This document shows, piece after piece, positions 17,152 to 25,925 of a DNA stretch of 63,368 bases. A model generated the notes under the pieces. It made no database searches and was not told the DNA's origin. It worked only from the letters and a program-made list of their open reading frames with translations. The translations under genes and the position numbers were made by a program. The stretch comes from Chryseobacterium sp. SC28 (GTDB lineage: Bacteria > Bacteroidota > Bacteroidia > Flavobacteriales > Weeksellaceae): positions 1 to 63,368 of the forward strand of contig NZ_QOVY01000015.1 of NCBI RefSeq assembly GCF_003932955.1, in the 5' to 3' direction. The first letter of the stretch is position 1. Every line of letters starts with the position of its first letter.

Positions 17152-17535
17152 TCACAAAACCAATTCTTCGAACAATCTCTCGAAAGTTTTTTCTAAATCC
17201 AAAGTGGCGCCGGGATGAGGACGAGATGTTTGAATCACAGCACTTTTCACAGCCGTCAGCCATCGGAAACGTTCTGGGATTTCCAATTGGGCAATCGAGC
17301 CGGCAGACTTATCTCCATTCGCAATTTTGACGAACGAGTCCAAATGTTTTTTGACTTCGTCCAAATCGATGCTCGGATCGAGTAATCGCAATTTCTCCTC
17401 ACAAAGATGAATTTTGACTTTGATGAATTTCTCTTTTTTTGAGAACAAGATCAATCCAACGTTGAAGAACTCTTCACGCTCCGGCTTCGGCACAAGACGA
17501 ATCACGGCATATTCATATAACTTTTGTTCTTGCAT
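17152..17535 (-). CDS. DUF3037 family protein
   Basis: The 127-residue protein opens with YEYAVIRLVPKPEREEFFNVG, typical of DUF3037, whose function is not known. Its start overlaps the 3' end of the HipA-like kinase gene by 23 bases, so the two are translated from one transcript. From memory this pair recurs in other bacteria, which hints at a shared task. No membrane segment or signal is seen. Confidence 0.8.
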   Translation of the reverse strand: MQEQKLYEYAVIRLVPKPEREEFFNVGLILFSKKEKFIKVKIHLCEEKLRLLDPSIDLDEVKKHLDSFVKIANGDKSAGSIAQLEIPERFRWLTAVKSAVIQTSRPHPGATLDLEKTFERLFEELVL

Positions 17536-18301
17536 TTTGGGCTTCGTTTAGAAAGTTATCAGAATTATTGCGTCTCAATGTCAGGAATTGGAAATAAACA
17601 TCTTTTATTTCGGCCGGAGAAAGATCGCTATCACTCCATTGCAACCAATCTTCGGGGATCAGTTCCACGATTTCCCGCAGAACTTCATCCGTCAAAATCG
17701 CTTTGAATTTTTGATTCGCAACTTCCAATTCCGAAGCCTGAGGCAACAGAACGTGATCCTTAATCATCACAAACGGACTCACTGCATTCTTCTCCCAATT
17801 GTCCCAAGAATGGTGGAAATATAAGGACGCGCCATTGTCGATTAGCCACAATTCCTTGTGCCAAATCAGCATATTAGTATTTTTGAAAGTACGGTCGATA
17901 TTCGTGAGATAAGCATCCAGCCATACGATTTCCGATGATAATTTTGGGTCGATCTTCACGGCATTTGGATCATACGTGATAGCGCCCGAAAGGTAATGCA
18001 AAGCGAGGTTGAGACCGCTGCTGGCCTTCAGAAGATCCTGGATTTCTTCGTCGGCTTCGCTCCGCCCGAAGTCTGCAGAAAGGTTGGCGAATACCAACTC
18101 CGGAATGCGAAATCCCAAGACTTGCGCTATTTTTCCACCAACTAATTCAGAAATCAAGGCTTTGACGCCGTGGCCTGCGCCGCGGAATTTCAGGACATAT
18201 TTGAAATCGTCGTCCGCTTCTGCCAAAGCCGGCAAGGAGCCGCCTTCGCGCAATGGCAAGATGTATCGGGTGACTGTGACTGTTCGTAGTGAAAGATCCA
18301 A
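17513..18301 (-). CDS. HipA-like kinase domain protein
   Basis: The 262-residue protein resembles the HipA kinase core: YVLKFRGAGHGVKALISEL near the N-terminus (ATP-binding lysine), WLDAYLTNIDRTFKNTNML as the catalytic loop with Asp and Asn, and LIDNGASLYF as the metal-binding segment. It is far shorter than true HipA toxins (about 440 residues) and has no HipB-like antitoxin beside it, only DUF3037. The start codon is TTG, with no better ATG downstream near the family N-terminus (TVTVTRYILPLREGGS). A TAnnTTTG motif lies 15 bases upstream. Substrate unknown. Confidence 0.75.
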   Translation of the reverse strand: MDLSLRTVTVTRYILPLREGGSLPALAEADDDFKYVLKFRGAGHGVKALISELVGGKIAQVLGFRIPELVFANLSADFGRSEADEEIQDLLKASSGLNLALHYLSGAITYDPNAVKIDPKLSSEIVWLDAYLTNIDRTFKNTNMLIWHKELWLIDNGASLYFHHSWDNWEKNAVSPFVMIKDHVLLPQASELEVANQKFKAILTDEVLREIVELIPEDWLQWSDSDLSPAEIKDVYFQFLTLRRNNSDNFLNEAQNARTKVI

Positions 18302-18315
18302 GTTGTATTTTTATG

Positions 18316-18323
18316 CAAAAATA
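18316..18323 (-). promoter_or_regulatory. TAnnTTTG promoter motif of the HipA-like/DUF3037 pair
   Basis: The minus strand reads TATTTTTG 14-15 bases before the TTG start codon, which supports both transcription from here and the choice of TTG as start. Confidence 0.5.
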
Positions 18324-18474
18324 AACTTTAATTTTTATTAGGTCAGCTTTATCCCTTTTTCTCCTTTATCGATGCAACTAAAATAAAAATGATTGGAGAT
18401 TAATGGTGTGCTGGCTTCACAAAGGTGAGACGATCTTCAGACAGCATTATATTTCGCTTTCATTTTACTTTTCC

Positions 18475-18482
18475 TATTTTTG
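18475..18482 (+). promoter_or_regulatory. TAnnTTTG promoter motif of the nitronate monooxygenase gene
   Basis: TATTTTTG places transcription start near 18488. An upstream ATG at 18425 would lie outside this transcript. Confidence 0.5.
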
Positions 18483-18544
18483 AAAAAAATAAAACAATGT
18501 CTAGCTTCATCGACTTTGGAATTGCACAAAAACAGTATCACGGA

Positions 18545-19480
18545 ATGAACAGAATCACACAACTTTTCAACATCAAATATCCAATCATCCAAGGCGGAAT
18601 GGTTTGGCACTCTGGCTGGCGGCTGGCTTCGGCTGTTTCCAATAATGGTGGATTGGGACTGATTGGTTCGGCAAGTATGTATCCGGATATTCTCAGAGAA
18701 AATATCCGGAAATGTAAAGCCGCAACAGATAAGCCGTTCGGTGTCAACATCGCTTTGCTTTATCCGAATCTCGATGAAATCATTAATATCATCTTGGAAG
18801 AAGGCGTAAAAATCGTTTTCACTTCAGCCGGAAATCCGAAAACTTACACTGAAACTTTGAAAAAAGAAGGCATCCAAGTGGCTCACGTGGTTGCCAGTTC
18901 AAAATTTGCCGTCAAATGTCAAGATGCCGGCGTAGATGCCGTGGTAGCAGAAGGTTTTGAAGCGGGCGGACACAACGGAAGAGAGGAAACGACAACACTG
19001 TGTTTAATACCGAATGTGAAAAAACATATCGATATTCCATTAATTGCAGCGGGCGGCATAGCGCTGGGATGTCAGATGAAAGCCGTTATGATTCTGGGTG
19101 CAGATGGTGTGCAAATCGGTTCCCGTTTTGCGGCAACTGTTGAAGCGAGTTCGCACGAGAATTTCAAAAATAAAATCGTGGAACTGAAAGAAGGCGATAC
19201 GCAACTTACTCTCAAAGAATTAGCGCCGGTTCGGTTAATTAAAAATAAATTCTATTACGATCTCGAAAAACTGTACGAATCCGGCAGAAATGTTGAAGCT
19301 CTGAAAGAAACCCTCGGCAGAGCGCGTGCAAAACTCGGAATGTTTGAGGGCGATATGGAGGAAGGCGAACTGGAAATCGGACAAGTTTCTGCGCTGATTG
19401 ACGAGATTCTTCCTGTTGAGAAGGTTTTCGAGAATCTGATCAGAGAATTCAATGAAGCGAAAGTAGAGCTCACGTTGTGA
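18545..19480 (+). CDS. Nitronate monooxygenase (2-nitropropane dioxygenase family)
   Basis: This FMN enzyme oxidises alkyl nitronates; related FabK-type proteins are enoyl reductases. Motifs fit the family: KYPIIQGGMVW at the N-terminus, AEGFEAGGHNG in the middle and the phosphate-binding PLIAAGGIALG and GADGVQIGSRFAAT. The start is set at 18545 (MNRITQLFNIKYP), where the family begins, giving 311 residues. An in-frame ATG at 18497 would add 16 residues and is also downstream of the promoter motif, so it cannot be excluded. Confidence 0.85.
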   Translation: MNRITQLFNIKYPIIQGGMVWHSGWRLASAVSNNGGLGLIGSASMYPDILRENIRKCKAATDKPFGVNIALLYPNLDEIINIILEEGVKIVFTSAGNPKTYTETLKKEGIQVAHVVASSKFAVKCQDAGVDAVVAEGFEAGGHNGREETTTLCLIPNVKKHIDIPLIAAGGIALGCQMKAVMILGADGVQIGSRFAATVEASSHENFKNKIVELKEGDTQLTLKELAPVRLIKNKFYYDLEKLYESGRNVEALKETLGRARAKLGMFEGDMEEGELEIGQVSALIDEILPVEKVFENLIREFNEAKVELTL

Positions 19481-19590
19481 GAAGAAACAAGATAAAAGGC
19501 AAAATATTATAAGAAACAGGATAAAAAGCAAAAGAATCAAGCGGAAGGGTTCAGAACCGTAGGTCGAGAAGGTTTAATTTTCGAATTTTT

Positions 19591-19652
19591 ATCATTCATC
19601 AATTATCATTCATCAATTATCAATTATCATTAACCATTAACCATTAATAATT
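19591..19652 (+). repeat. Short tandem repeats (CATCAATTAT / CATTAAC)
   Basis: Runs of ATCATTCATCAATT and ATTAACC units lie just upstream of the DUF4268 gene. They are simple low-complexity repeats, probably from slippage. Confidence 0.6.
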
Positions 19653-19658
19653 AAAAAC

Positions 19659-20087
19659 GTGTTCTCCAAACAAGAAGCGCAACAACTAAAAACAGAATTC
19701 TGGACGGCTTTTGGGAGAGCTTTTCCAAGAAAATGGCTGTTATATGATACAAAAATCCAGGATTTTTCTTTTAAGTTCTATGCAGACAACAACAAAGCGG
19801 AGGTTTCTGTGGATATCGAAATGAAAGACGAATTGTTCCGAAATGCATATTTTGAGAAGTTTCAGTCGTTGGAAAATTTGCTTAGAGGTGAGATTGGCGA
19901 GTTCCAGATGGATGAGTTTTATACCTTGGAAAATGGGAAAGTCATCAGCAGAATTTGGGTTGAGAAATCTGGCGTAAGCATTTTTAACAAGCAAACCTGG
20001 CCGCAGACTTTCGAATTCTTTGTCGAGAAAATGAGTGCTTTTGAAATGTTCTTTTACGAGTATGAGGACTTCATCAAATCAGTTTAA
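19659..20087 (+). CDS. DUF4268 family protein
   Basis: The 142-residue protein starts with FSKQEAQQLKTEFWTAFGR and has the pattern of DUF4268, a domain sometimes attached to nuclease-like proteins but here free-standing. No catalytic motif can be named. The start codon is GTG; no ATG lies close enough to preserve the N-terminus. It follows a tandem-repeat tract and precedes an AT-rich unknown gene on the same strand. Confidence 0.75.
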   Translation: MFSKQEAQQLKTEFWTAFGRAFPRKWLLYDTKIQDFSFKFYADNNKAEVSVDIEMKDELFRNAYFEKFQSLENLLRGEIGEFQMDEFYTLENGKVISRIWVEKSGVSIFNKQTWPQTFEFFVEKMSAFEMFFYEYEDFIKSV

Positions 20088-20130
20088 ATAAAAATAAATT
20101 ATACTTTTTACGCAATACATTTTACAATTA

Positions 20131-20367
20131 ATGAAAAATATAACAATAAAAGCCAACGACTTCTTCGAATTACTGAAACTAAAAGGAGAATCTATGTGGG
20201 ATATTTTTGCACAATTAATTGATGATGTAGAGATAGAGATCACGTTTGTGGATGATAATGACGAGTATCTTTTTCATTATATTTTACCTAAAACTTTGGA
20301 AAAATTACATTCAGATAAAGAATTGTTTGCAAAAGAGTACGCTGACAAATTATCAGGACTTAGATAA
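20131..20367 (+). CDS. Small hypothetical protein (78 residues)
   Basis: This acidic protein is not recognised. It starts with MKNITIKANDFFELLK and contains DDVEIEITFVDDNDEYLFHY. There is no signal peptide or membrane segment. It lies 43 bases after the DUF4268 gene on the same strand and its end overlaps the end of pnuC by 15 bases in convergent orientation. The ATG and coding-like composition support a real gene. Confidence 0.55.
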   Translation: MKNITIKANDFFELLKLKGESMWDIFAQLIDDVEIEITFVDDNDEYLFHYILPKTLEKLHSDKELFAKEYADKLSGLR

Positions 20368-21015
20368 GCTCTTCTTCCATTCCAGATAACCGATAATTGC
20401 CATTATGGTAAAAATGATATATTGGATGGCAGTGATTCCGAGGCCTTTGTAGATCATCATCGGGATACAAATAAAATCTGCAACAATCCAGAAAATCCAA
20501 TTCTCAATGTTTCGTTTGGCCATAAAGTACATTCCTACAAGAAACAGAGAAGTGGTAATGATGTCCGTGAAATTGGCCCAATCCAAGTGATAAAGTCCCA
20601 AAGTGACACCACTCATAGAAAACTGATTGTCGATAAATGGTTTGTAGTAATAAACAACTCCGACAAAGAGTAAACTTCCTAAAAATAAAAATGTCCCGAT
20701 CTGCCAATCTTTGAGGCTCGCTTTTTTCACGTTCACGTGGATTTGATCTACGGAATGTTTTGCCCAAAGAATCCAACCATATATACTCATCACAGTATAA
20801 TAGACATTGATGAGCATATCGCCCAGCAATCCGAAAACGTACATAATATAGATGAAAAGCACGGTCGAAATAATACCCGTTGGGTAAACCCAAATATTTT
20901 GTCTGATAGAAAAATAAACACTTAGCAAACCGAAAAACACGGCAATGGCTTCTAAATAAATAAGATAGGTATCGTAAGATTGGTATTGCGTGGCAAGCGT
21001 TTGCAGAAAATCCAT
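20353..21015 (-). CDS. pnuC: PnuC-type nicotinamide riboside transporter
   Basis: The 220-residue protein has about seven membrane segments and PnuC-family features: FFGLLSVYFSIRQNIWVYPT, a YGWILWAK segment, LYHLDWANFTDI and RNIENWIFWIVADFICIPM. It would import nicotinamide riboside or a related vitamin precursor. The start is set at the ATG at 21015 (MDFLQTLATQYQ); the upstream TTG has no support. A TAnnTTTG motif ends 4 bases before this ATG. No NadR-like kinase gene is adjacent. Confidence 0.88.
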   Translation of the reverse strand: MDFLQTLATQYQSYDTYLIYLEAIAVFFGLLSVYFSIRQNIWVYPTGIISTVLFIYIMYVFGLLGDMLINVYYTVMSIYGWILWAKHSVDQIHVNVKKASLKDWQIGTFLFLGSLLFVGVVYYYKPFIDNQFSMSGVTLGLYHLDWANFTDIITTSLFLVGMYFMAKRNIENWIFWIVADFICIPMMIYKGLGITAIQYIIFTIMAIIGYLEWKKSLSKS

Positions 21016-21019
21016 TTCC

Positions 21020-21027
21020 AAAGATAA
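21020..21027 (-). promoter_or_regulatory. TAnnTTTG motif directly before pnuC
   Basis: The minus strand reads TATCTTTG, then GAA and ATG after a few bases. If used, transcription would start on or beside the start codon, giving a leaderless mRNA. Confidence 0.4.
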
Positions 21028-21191
21028 TTATTTAAGCTGCAAAAAGAAGGGAGAACTAAGAAAATAACAGCCGTAAGCAAAATAATTAAGTTAAAAAAAG
21101 TTAAGGCTGACATTTTTTTAATATTTTCGTAATTCAAAATTACAAACAAGAGAAAAATTTTTTTAAATCTTAAAGAAAAAAAATTAAAATT

Positions 21192-22724
21192 ATGTCAAAA
21201 ATTTGGACAAAAAAGCCAATGAGTGCCTTCGACGATGATGTGAAAACCAGCCAGCTGAAGCGTGTACTTGGGAAATGGAGTCTTACTGCCATTGGAATTG
21301 GAGCTATTATCGGAGGAGGTATTTTTGTATTAACAGGAACGGGCGCTTACTATCACGCTGGTCCGGCGTTGGCGCTTTCTTTCGTTATCGCCGGGATTGC
21401 CTGTGTCTTTGCAGCATTATGTTATTCAGAATTTGCATCGATACTTCCTGTAGAAGGTTCTGCTTATGCCTATGCTTACGGAACGGTGGGGGAGATCTTC
21501 GCCTGGATCATCGGCTGGGGACTGATTCTGGAATATGCAATGGGATCGATGACGGTCGCCGTTTCCTGGTCTGGTTATTTTAATAAATTACTGAAGATGT
21601 TTGGTCTTCACCTTCCGGATTATCTCACTTCCGATCCTGCAAGTTATACAGGCGAAGGATTTTCTATGAATTTGCCCGCTTTCTGCATCGTTTTAGTCGT
21701 CATTTCTATCCTTATACAAGGCACCAAAGAAGCGGCAAAAGCCAACAACCTGATCGTCATCATGAAAGTTTCGGCCGTGCTTTTCGTCATCATTGCCGGG
21801 GTTTTCTTTATAAATACTGCCAACTGGGATCCGTTCATCCCTGCGCCGCAACTGGTAAAAGAAGGAGATACACTAAAGGAAGCCTATGGAATCCAGGGGA
21901 TTATCTCCGGCGCAGCGGCCATTTTCTTTGCCTATGTAGGTTTCGATGCAGTTTCCACACAGGCTGGCGAGGCTATCAATCCTAAGAAAGACGTCCCGTT
22001 TGCGATCATTACTTCACTGTTGGTTTGTACGGTTCTTTACATTTTGGTATCCTTGGTTTTGACAGGGATGATGCACTATTCAGATTTCAATCCGCAAGGC
22101 AAATATCCGGATGCCATCAAAGCACCGGTGGCTTATGCATTCGATATTGCAGGCCAAGGCTGGGCCGGATATATCATCACGATTGCCGCGACAATAGGTC
22201 TGATTTCTGTACTGATGGTGATGATTATGGGGCAATCCAGAATTTTCTTGGGTATGTCTAAAGACGGTTTGATTCCTAAATTATTCAGTGATATTCACCC
22301 GGTTAAAAAAACACCTGCAAAAAGCTTGATGATTTTAGGCGTTTTGATCGCAACTGTTGCGGCATTTACACCAATCAGTAAGTTGGCAGATATGACAAGT
22401 TTCGGGACTTTGTTCGCTTTCACAATGGTTTGTGTAGCGGTTTGGATCCTTAGGAAAAAAGAACCAAATCTACCTAGAAATTTCAAAGTTCCTGCATTGC
22501 CGGTAATTGCGACTTTAGGGATTCTGATCAACGTTTATCTGATCTGGAACCTCAGCCACGATGCCAAACTATTGTCCACAGGATGGCTGGTTCTGGGGGT
22601 GATTATTTACTTTGCTTACAGTCTCCATCACAGCAAACTTCACAAGAAAGGGTATGGCGAAACCTTCAAGGCAGAACAGCAACCGCTGGAGGATGTGGAA
22701 GTCGATATCGATAATAAAGACTAA
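21192..22724 (+). CDS. Amino acid permease, APC superfamily
   Basis: The 510-residue membrane protein has about 12 to 14 hydrophobic segments. TAIGIGAIIGGGIFVLTG in the first segment (about residues 33-50) is the substrate-binding helix of APC transporters, and AYVGFDAVSTQAGEAINPKK is typical of the cationic amino acid (CAT) group. It probably imports a cationic or neutral amino acid; the exact substrate cannot be read. It stands alone and is followed by a good terminator. Confidence 0.88.
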   Translation: MSKIWTKKPMSAFDDDVKTSQLKRVLGKWSLTAIGIGAIIGGGIFVLTGTGAYYHAGPALALSFVIAGIACVFAALCYSEFASILPVEGSAYAYAYGTVGEIFAWIIGWGLILEYAMGSMTVAVSWSGYFNKLLKMFGLHLPDYLTSDPASYTGEGFSMNLPAFCIVLVVISILIQGTKEAAKANNLIVIMKVSAVLFVIIAGVFFINTANWDPFIPAPQLVKEGDTLKEAYGIQGIISGAAAIFFAYVGFDAVSTQAGEAINPKKDVPFAIITSLLVCTVLYILVSLVLTGMMHYSDFNPQGKYPDAIKAPVAYAFDIAGQGWAGYIITIAATIGLISVLMVMIMGQSRIFLGMSKDGLIPKLFSDIHPVKKTPAKSLMILGVLIATVAAFTPISKLADMTSFGTLFAFTMVCVAVWILRKKEPNLPRNFKVPALPVIATLGILINVYLIWNLSHDAKLLSTGWLVLGVIIYFAYSLHHSKLHKKGYGETFKAEQQPLEDVEVDIDNKD

Positions 22725-22767
22725 ATTTTTTTACATTAATGAACAAGATACTTGCTTAGACAATATA

Positions 22768-22797
22768 ATTCCGCTTTTAATGAGCGGAATTTTTATT
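22768..22797 (+). terminator. Intrinsic terminator after the amino acid permease
   Basis: ATTCCGCT (22768-22775) and AGCGGAAT (22783-22790) form a perfect 8-bp stem with a 7-base loop, followed by TTTTTATT. Confidence 0.85.
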
Positions 22798-22994
22798 AAT
22801 GGAGTTTCTAATTATGAGAATTCCTATAAAAACTGCTGCGAAGCCCAAAGCATTCGAAACATAGCGGGCAAAAAGATTTGCCAAAATTTCAGATAATTCT
22901 ATGGAGCATTTGTAAAAAAAAAATAAATTAAGTCCAAGGATAAGACTGAATTTTTCTTAAAAAAAAGACTTATCTTTAGAGAAAATTACAAAGT

Positions 22995-23885
22995 ATGATA
23001 GTTTTCTGGATCGTAGTCTTTTTTGGACTTATTACATTATTCGCATCGTTCTTCACGGTAAAGCAGGAAACGGCAGCGCTTGTGGAGAGATTAGGCAAGT
23101 TTCATTCTACCAGACACGCCGGTCTGCATTTGAAGATACCTTTCATCGACCAAATTTCAAAGAGAATGAATCTAAGAATTCAGCAACTGGATGTCATGAT
23201 CGATACCAAAACGCTCGATAACGTTTTCGTAAAAATGAAAATTTCAGTGCAGTTCCAAGTGATCAGAAATCAGGTCGCCGATGCTTTCTATCGCTTAGAA
23301 AGCCCGCACGATCAGATTACATCCTACGTTTTTGATGTAGTTCGTGCAGAAGTTCCCAAACTGAAACTGGATGATGTTTTCCTCAAAAAAGACGATATCG
23401 CCGTTGCGGTAAAAGCCGAGCTGCAGGATGCGATGCAAAGTTACGGCTATGATATTATCAAAGCGCTGGTGACAGACATCGATCCCGATGATCAGGTGAA
23501 ACACGCTATGAACAGAATCAACGCGGCAGAACGTGAAAAAACAGCAGCAGAATATGAATCAGAAGCGCAAAGAATCCGAATCGTGGCGGTAGCAAAAGCA
23601 GAAGCGGAATCTAAAAAACTACAAGGCCAGGGAATTGCAGACCAAAGACGGGAAATTGCGAAAGGCCTCGAAGAATCGGTTAAAATCCTAAATGTCACAG
23701 GAATAAGTCCGCACGAAGCCTCTGCATTGATTGTCGTGACACAGCATTACGATACCTTGCAGTCCATCGGCGCCAACAACCGATCGAATCTTGTATTGCT
23801 TCCCAATACACCTACCGCTGCCAGCTCCTTGCTAAACGATCTGGTAGCTGCAATGGCGGTTTCCAACAAAATCGAAGAAGTGTAA
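22995..23885 (+). CDS. SPFH-domain membrane protein (stomatin/QmcA-like)
   Basis: The 296-residue protein has one N-terminal membrane segment (residues about 2-21), then an SPFH domain with ETAALVERLGKFHSTRHAGLHLKIPFID, and a charged coiled coil near residues 180-225 (AAEREKTAAEYESEAQRIR). Such proteins form cage-like oligomers that organise membrane domains or guard proteases. No NfeD or FtsH gene is adjacent. A strong terminator follows, so the gene is a single unit. Confidence 0.87.
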   Translation: MIVFWIVVFFGLITLFASFFTVKQETAALVERLGKFHSTRHAGLHLKIPFIDQISKRMNLRIQQLDVMIDTKTLDNVFVKMKISVQFQVIRNQVADAFYRLESPHDQITSYVFDVVRAEVPKLKLDDVFLKKDDIAVAVKAELQDAMQSYGYDIIKALVTDIDPDDQVKHAMNRINAAEREKTAAEYESEAQRIRIVAVAKAEAESKKLQGQGIADQRREIAKGLEESVKILNVTGISPHEASALIVVTQHYDTLQSIGANNRSNLVLLPNTPTAASSLLNDLVAAMAVSNKIEEV

Positions 23886-23915
23886 GCGTATCTATATTAA
23901 AATCATCTGAAAATC

Positions 23916-23939
23916 AAAGTCCGTTGTTCGGACTTTTTT
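23916..23939 (+). terminator. Intrinsic terminator after the SPFH gene
   Basis: AAAGTCCG (23916-23923) and CGGACTTT (23929-23936) form a perfect 8-bp stem with loop TTGTT, ending in a T-run. Confidence 0.87.
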
Positions 23940-23993
23940 AATTTACTTTGTAACGGAAACTTAATTTGATAGACTTTTTAAAAAAACAAACGG

Positions 23994-24893
23994 ATGGAAA
24001 AAATTCTGGAAGTCAAAAATCTTACCAAGAAATTCAGGCAAATCGCCGTCGACAACATTTCCTTCGATGTAGAAAAAGGCAATGTTTATGGTCTTTTGGG
24101 TCCCAACGGAAGCGGAAAGTCCACCACTTTCGGGATGTTGCTCTCCACGATCAATCCCACATCCGGAAGCTGGAGATGGTTCGGAAAAGAAGGAACGGAT
24201 ACCGAAACTTTGAAGAAAATCGGTGCCATCATAGAGCAGCCCAATTTTTATCCATATTTGAGTGCAGAGAAAAATCTCCAAATCGTAGCGACAATCAAAG
24301 GCGCGCCTTACTCAAGAATCGATCAGGTTTTGGAAACCGTTAATCTTTTGCCAAGGAAAAAAGACGTTTTTTCGACCTATTCTTTGGGGATGAAGCAGCG
24401 CTTGGCCATCGCTTCCGCACTTTTGGCCAATCCGGAAGTTCTCATTCTGGATGAGCCTACTAATGGCTTGGATCCCGAAGGAATCATCCAAATTCGCGAA
24501 ATTATCAGTGCCATTGCCAAGTCCGGAACCACGATTATCATCGCAAGCCATCTGCTGGACGAGGTTGAGAAAATCTGCAGCCACGTGATTGTCTTGAACC
24601 GCGGGTCGGCCATCTACTCGGGTTCCGTAGATGCGATGAGCAACACGAAAGGCTTCTTCGAACTAAAGGCCGACGACATGAATGCGCTGCTCTCCGTACT
24701 AAATAGTTTGAATGTTTTCTCGAGCGTACAAGAGAAAGACCGCTTCGTCATAGCACAGATTTCCGACGACATTCCGGCATCGGAACTGAATCGAAAGTTG
24801 GCTGAAAAAGGGGTATTTCTCTCGCATCTAACGAAGAAGAAAGAAAGCCTCGAAACCCAATTCTTAGAACTCGTAAAACAATCCAACTCATGA
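23994..24893 (+). CDS. ABC transporter ATP-binding protein (ABC-2 export type)
   Basis: The 299-residue protein carries Walker A GPNGSGKST (near residue 38), a degenerate signature TYSLGMKQRLAIASALLANP and Walker B LILDEPTNGLDP, then a C-terminal accessory domain of about 80 residues as in exporter ATPases. It is coupled to the downstream permease by an ATGA overlap. Together they form an ABC-2 exporter of unknown substrate. Confidence 0.93.
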   Translation: MEKILEVKNLTKKFRQIAVDNISFDVEKGNVYGLLGPNGSGKSTTFGMLLSTINPTSGSWRWFGKEGTDTETLKKIGAIIEQPNFYPYLSAEKNLQIVATIKGAPYSRIDQVLETVNLLPRKKDVFSTYSLGMKQRLAIASALLANPEVLILDEPTNGLDPEGIIQIREIISAIAKSGTTIIIASHLLDEVEKICSHVIVLNRGSAIYSGSVDAMSNTKGFFELKADDMNALLSVLNSLNVFSSVQEKDRFVIAQISDDIPASELNRKLAEKGVFLSHLTKKKESLETQFLELVKQSNS

Positions 24894-25735
24894 GACGGTT
24901 ATTAAAGTTAGAATATCTCAAGAACCTGAATTACAGACCTTTTAAAATATTTGCAGGTCTATATTTTATAATTTTGATCGCCTTGCTATTTATCGGTCTG
25001 GTAGATTTTGACATTTTGGGCATTAAAATCAATCTCAAAGAACAAGGGATGTACAACTTCCCCGGTGTCTGGAATTTCACCACCTATATTGTTGGCTTGC
25101 TCAAAATTTTCCTCGGTTGCATTATCGTTTTCTCTATTTGTCAGGAATTTAGCAACCGGATGTTCAAGCAGAATATCATCGATGGGCTGAGCCGCGAGGA
25201 GTTCATCTTTTCAAAGCTTTTGACGATTTTGGTTTTCAGCGGCTTTTCTACATTGTTTGTTTTTGCGGTGGCATTTATTTTGGGTAAGAGTTATTCCGAA
25301 ACACAAGACAGCGAATTGATTTTCAGGGAGATATATTTTGTTTTCAATTACTTTTTGATGTTGTTCAGCTTCTTTTCATTTTTGATGTTTTTGTCCTTTC
25401 TTTTCCGGAAATCTATTTTTGTGTTTCTTGGATTTTTTATGGTTTGGTTTGCAGAAGGAATTTTGTCCGGAATAGAAAAAATCACTTTTATGAAAGATTT
25501 TGACCCACAGAAGAAGTCGCCGATCAATTTGAATCATACCTATCTTACGGATTTTCTCCCATTAGAAAGTATGTCCAGATTAATTCCAAATCCTTTGGTA
25601 CGAACGAAGACGGCGGAAATGTTTGGGATGCAGTTCAAGTTCGAATATCCGTGGCAAAGCGTATTTGCATGCTTGTTGTGGTCAGCCCTTTTTGTGGTGG
25701 GAAGTTATTGGATTTTGAAGAAAAAAGATTGGTAA
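24890..25735 (+). CDS. ABC-2 type permease
   Basis: The 281-residue membrane protein has about six hydrophobic segments, the first near residues 20-40. Its ATG overlaps the stop of the ATPase gene (ATGA), so it is the membrane partner of that ATPase. Substrate unknown; related pairs export drugs, lantibiotics or act in stress resistance. A terminator follows. Confidence 0.85.
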   Translation: MRRLLKLEYLKNLNYRPFKIFAGLYFIILIALLFIGLVDFDILGIKINLKEQGMYNFPGVWNFTTYIVGLLKIFLGCIIVFSICQEFSNRMFKQNIIDGLSREEFIFSKLLTILVFSGFSTLFVFAVAFILGKSYSETQDSELIFREIYFVFNYFLMLFSFFSFLMFLSFLFRKSIFVFLGFFMVWFAEGILSGIEKITFMKDFDPQKKSPINLNHTYLTDFLPLESMSRLIPNPLVRTKTAEMFGMQFKFEYPWQSVFACLLWSALFVVGSYWILKKKDW

Positions 25736-25772
25736 ACAACTGGCAAATCCTCCGAATCTGTAAATGAAAAAT

Positions 25773-25803
25773 AAACCACCGAAACCATTTTGGTGGTTTT
25801 TGA
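25773..25803 (+). terminator. Intrinsic terminator after the ABC-2 permease
   Basis: AAACCACC (25773-25780) pairs with GGTGGTTT (25792-25799), followed by a T-run. It separates the exporter from the batC-batD transcript. Confidence 0.82.
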
Positions 25804-25890
25804 AATTATAAGGGGACAAGTGATGTTCAAAAGGCTTTATTTAAGGCTTTTTTTGATTTTATTTTTAACCGAACTTTAACTTTTAACGTG

Positions 25891-25920
25891 TTGATTTTAA
25901 CATTAAAACGGATAATTTTG
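25891..25920 (+). promoter_or_regulatory. Promoter of batC-batD
   Basis: TTG (25891-25893), 19 bases of spacer and TAATTTTG (25913-25920). The batC ATG is at 25926, so the predicted transcription start falls on or beside the start codon. Confidence 0.6.
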
Positions 25921-25925
25921 TAGCA

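Noticed and set aside
17152-18301. Classical hipBA toxin-antitoxin operon
   Set aside because: The kinase is too short for HipA and the partner is DUF3037, not a HipB-type DNA-binding protein.
22740-22760. Six-codon ORF (MNKILA) followed by a terminator, resembling another leader/attenuator
   Set aside because: About 200 bases separate the terminator from the next gene, the stem does not touch the stop codon, and the hairpin simply ends the permease transcript.
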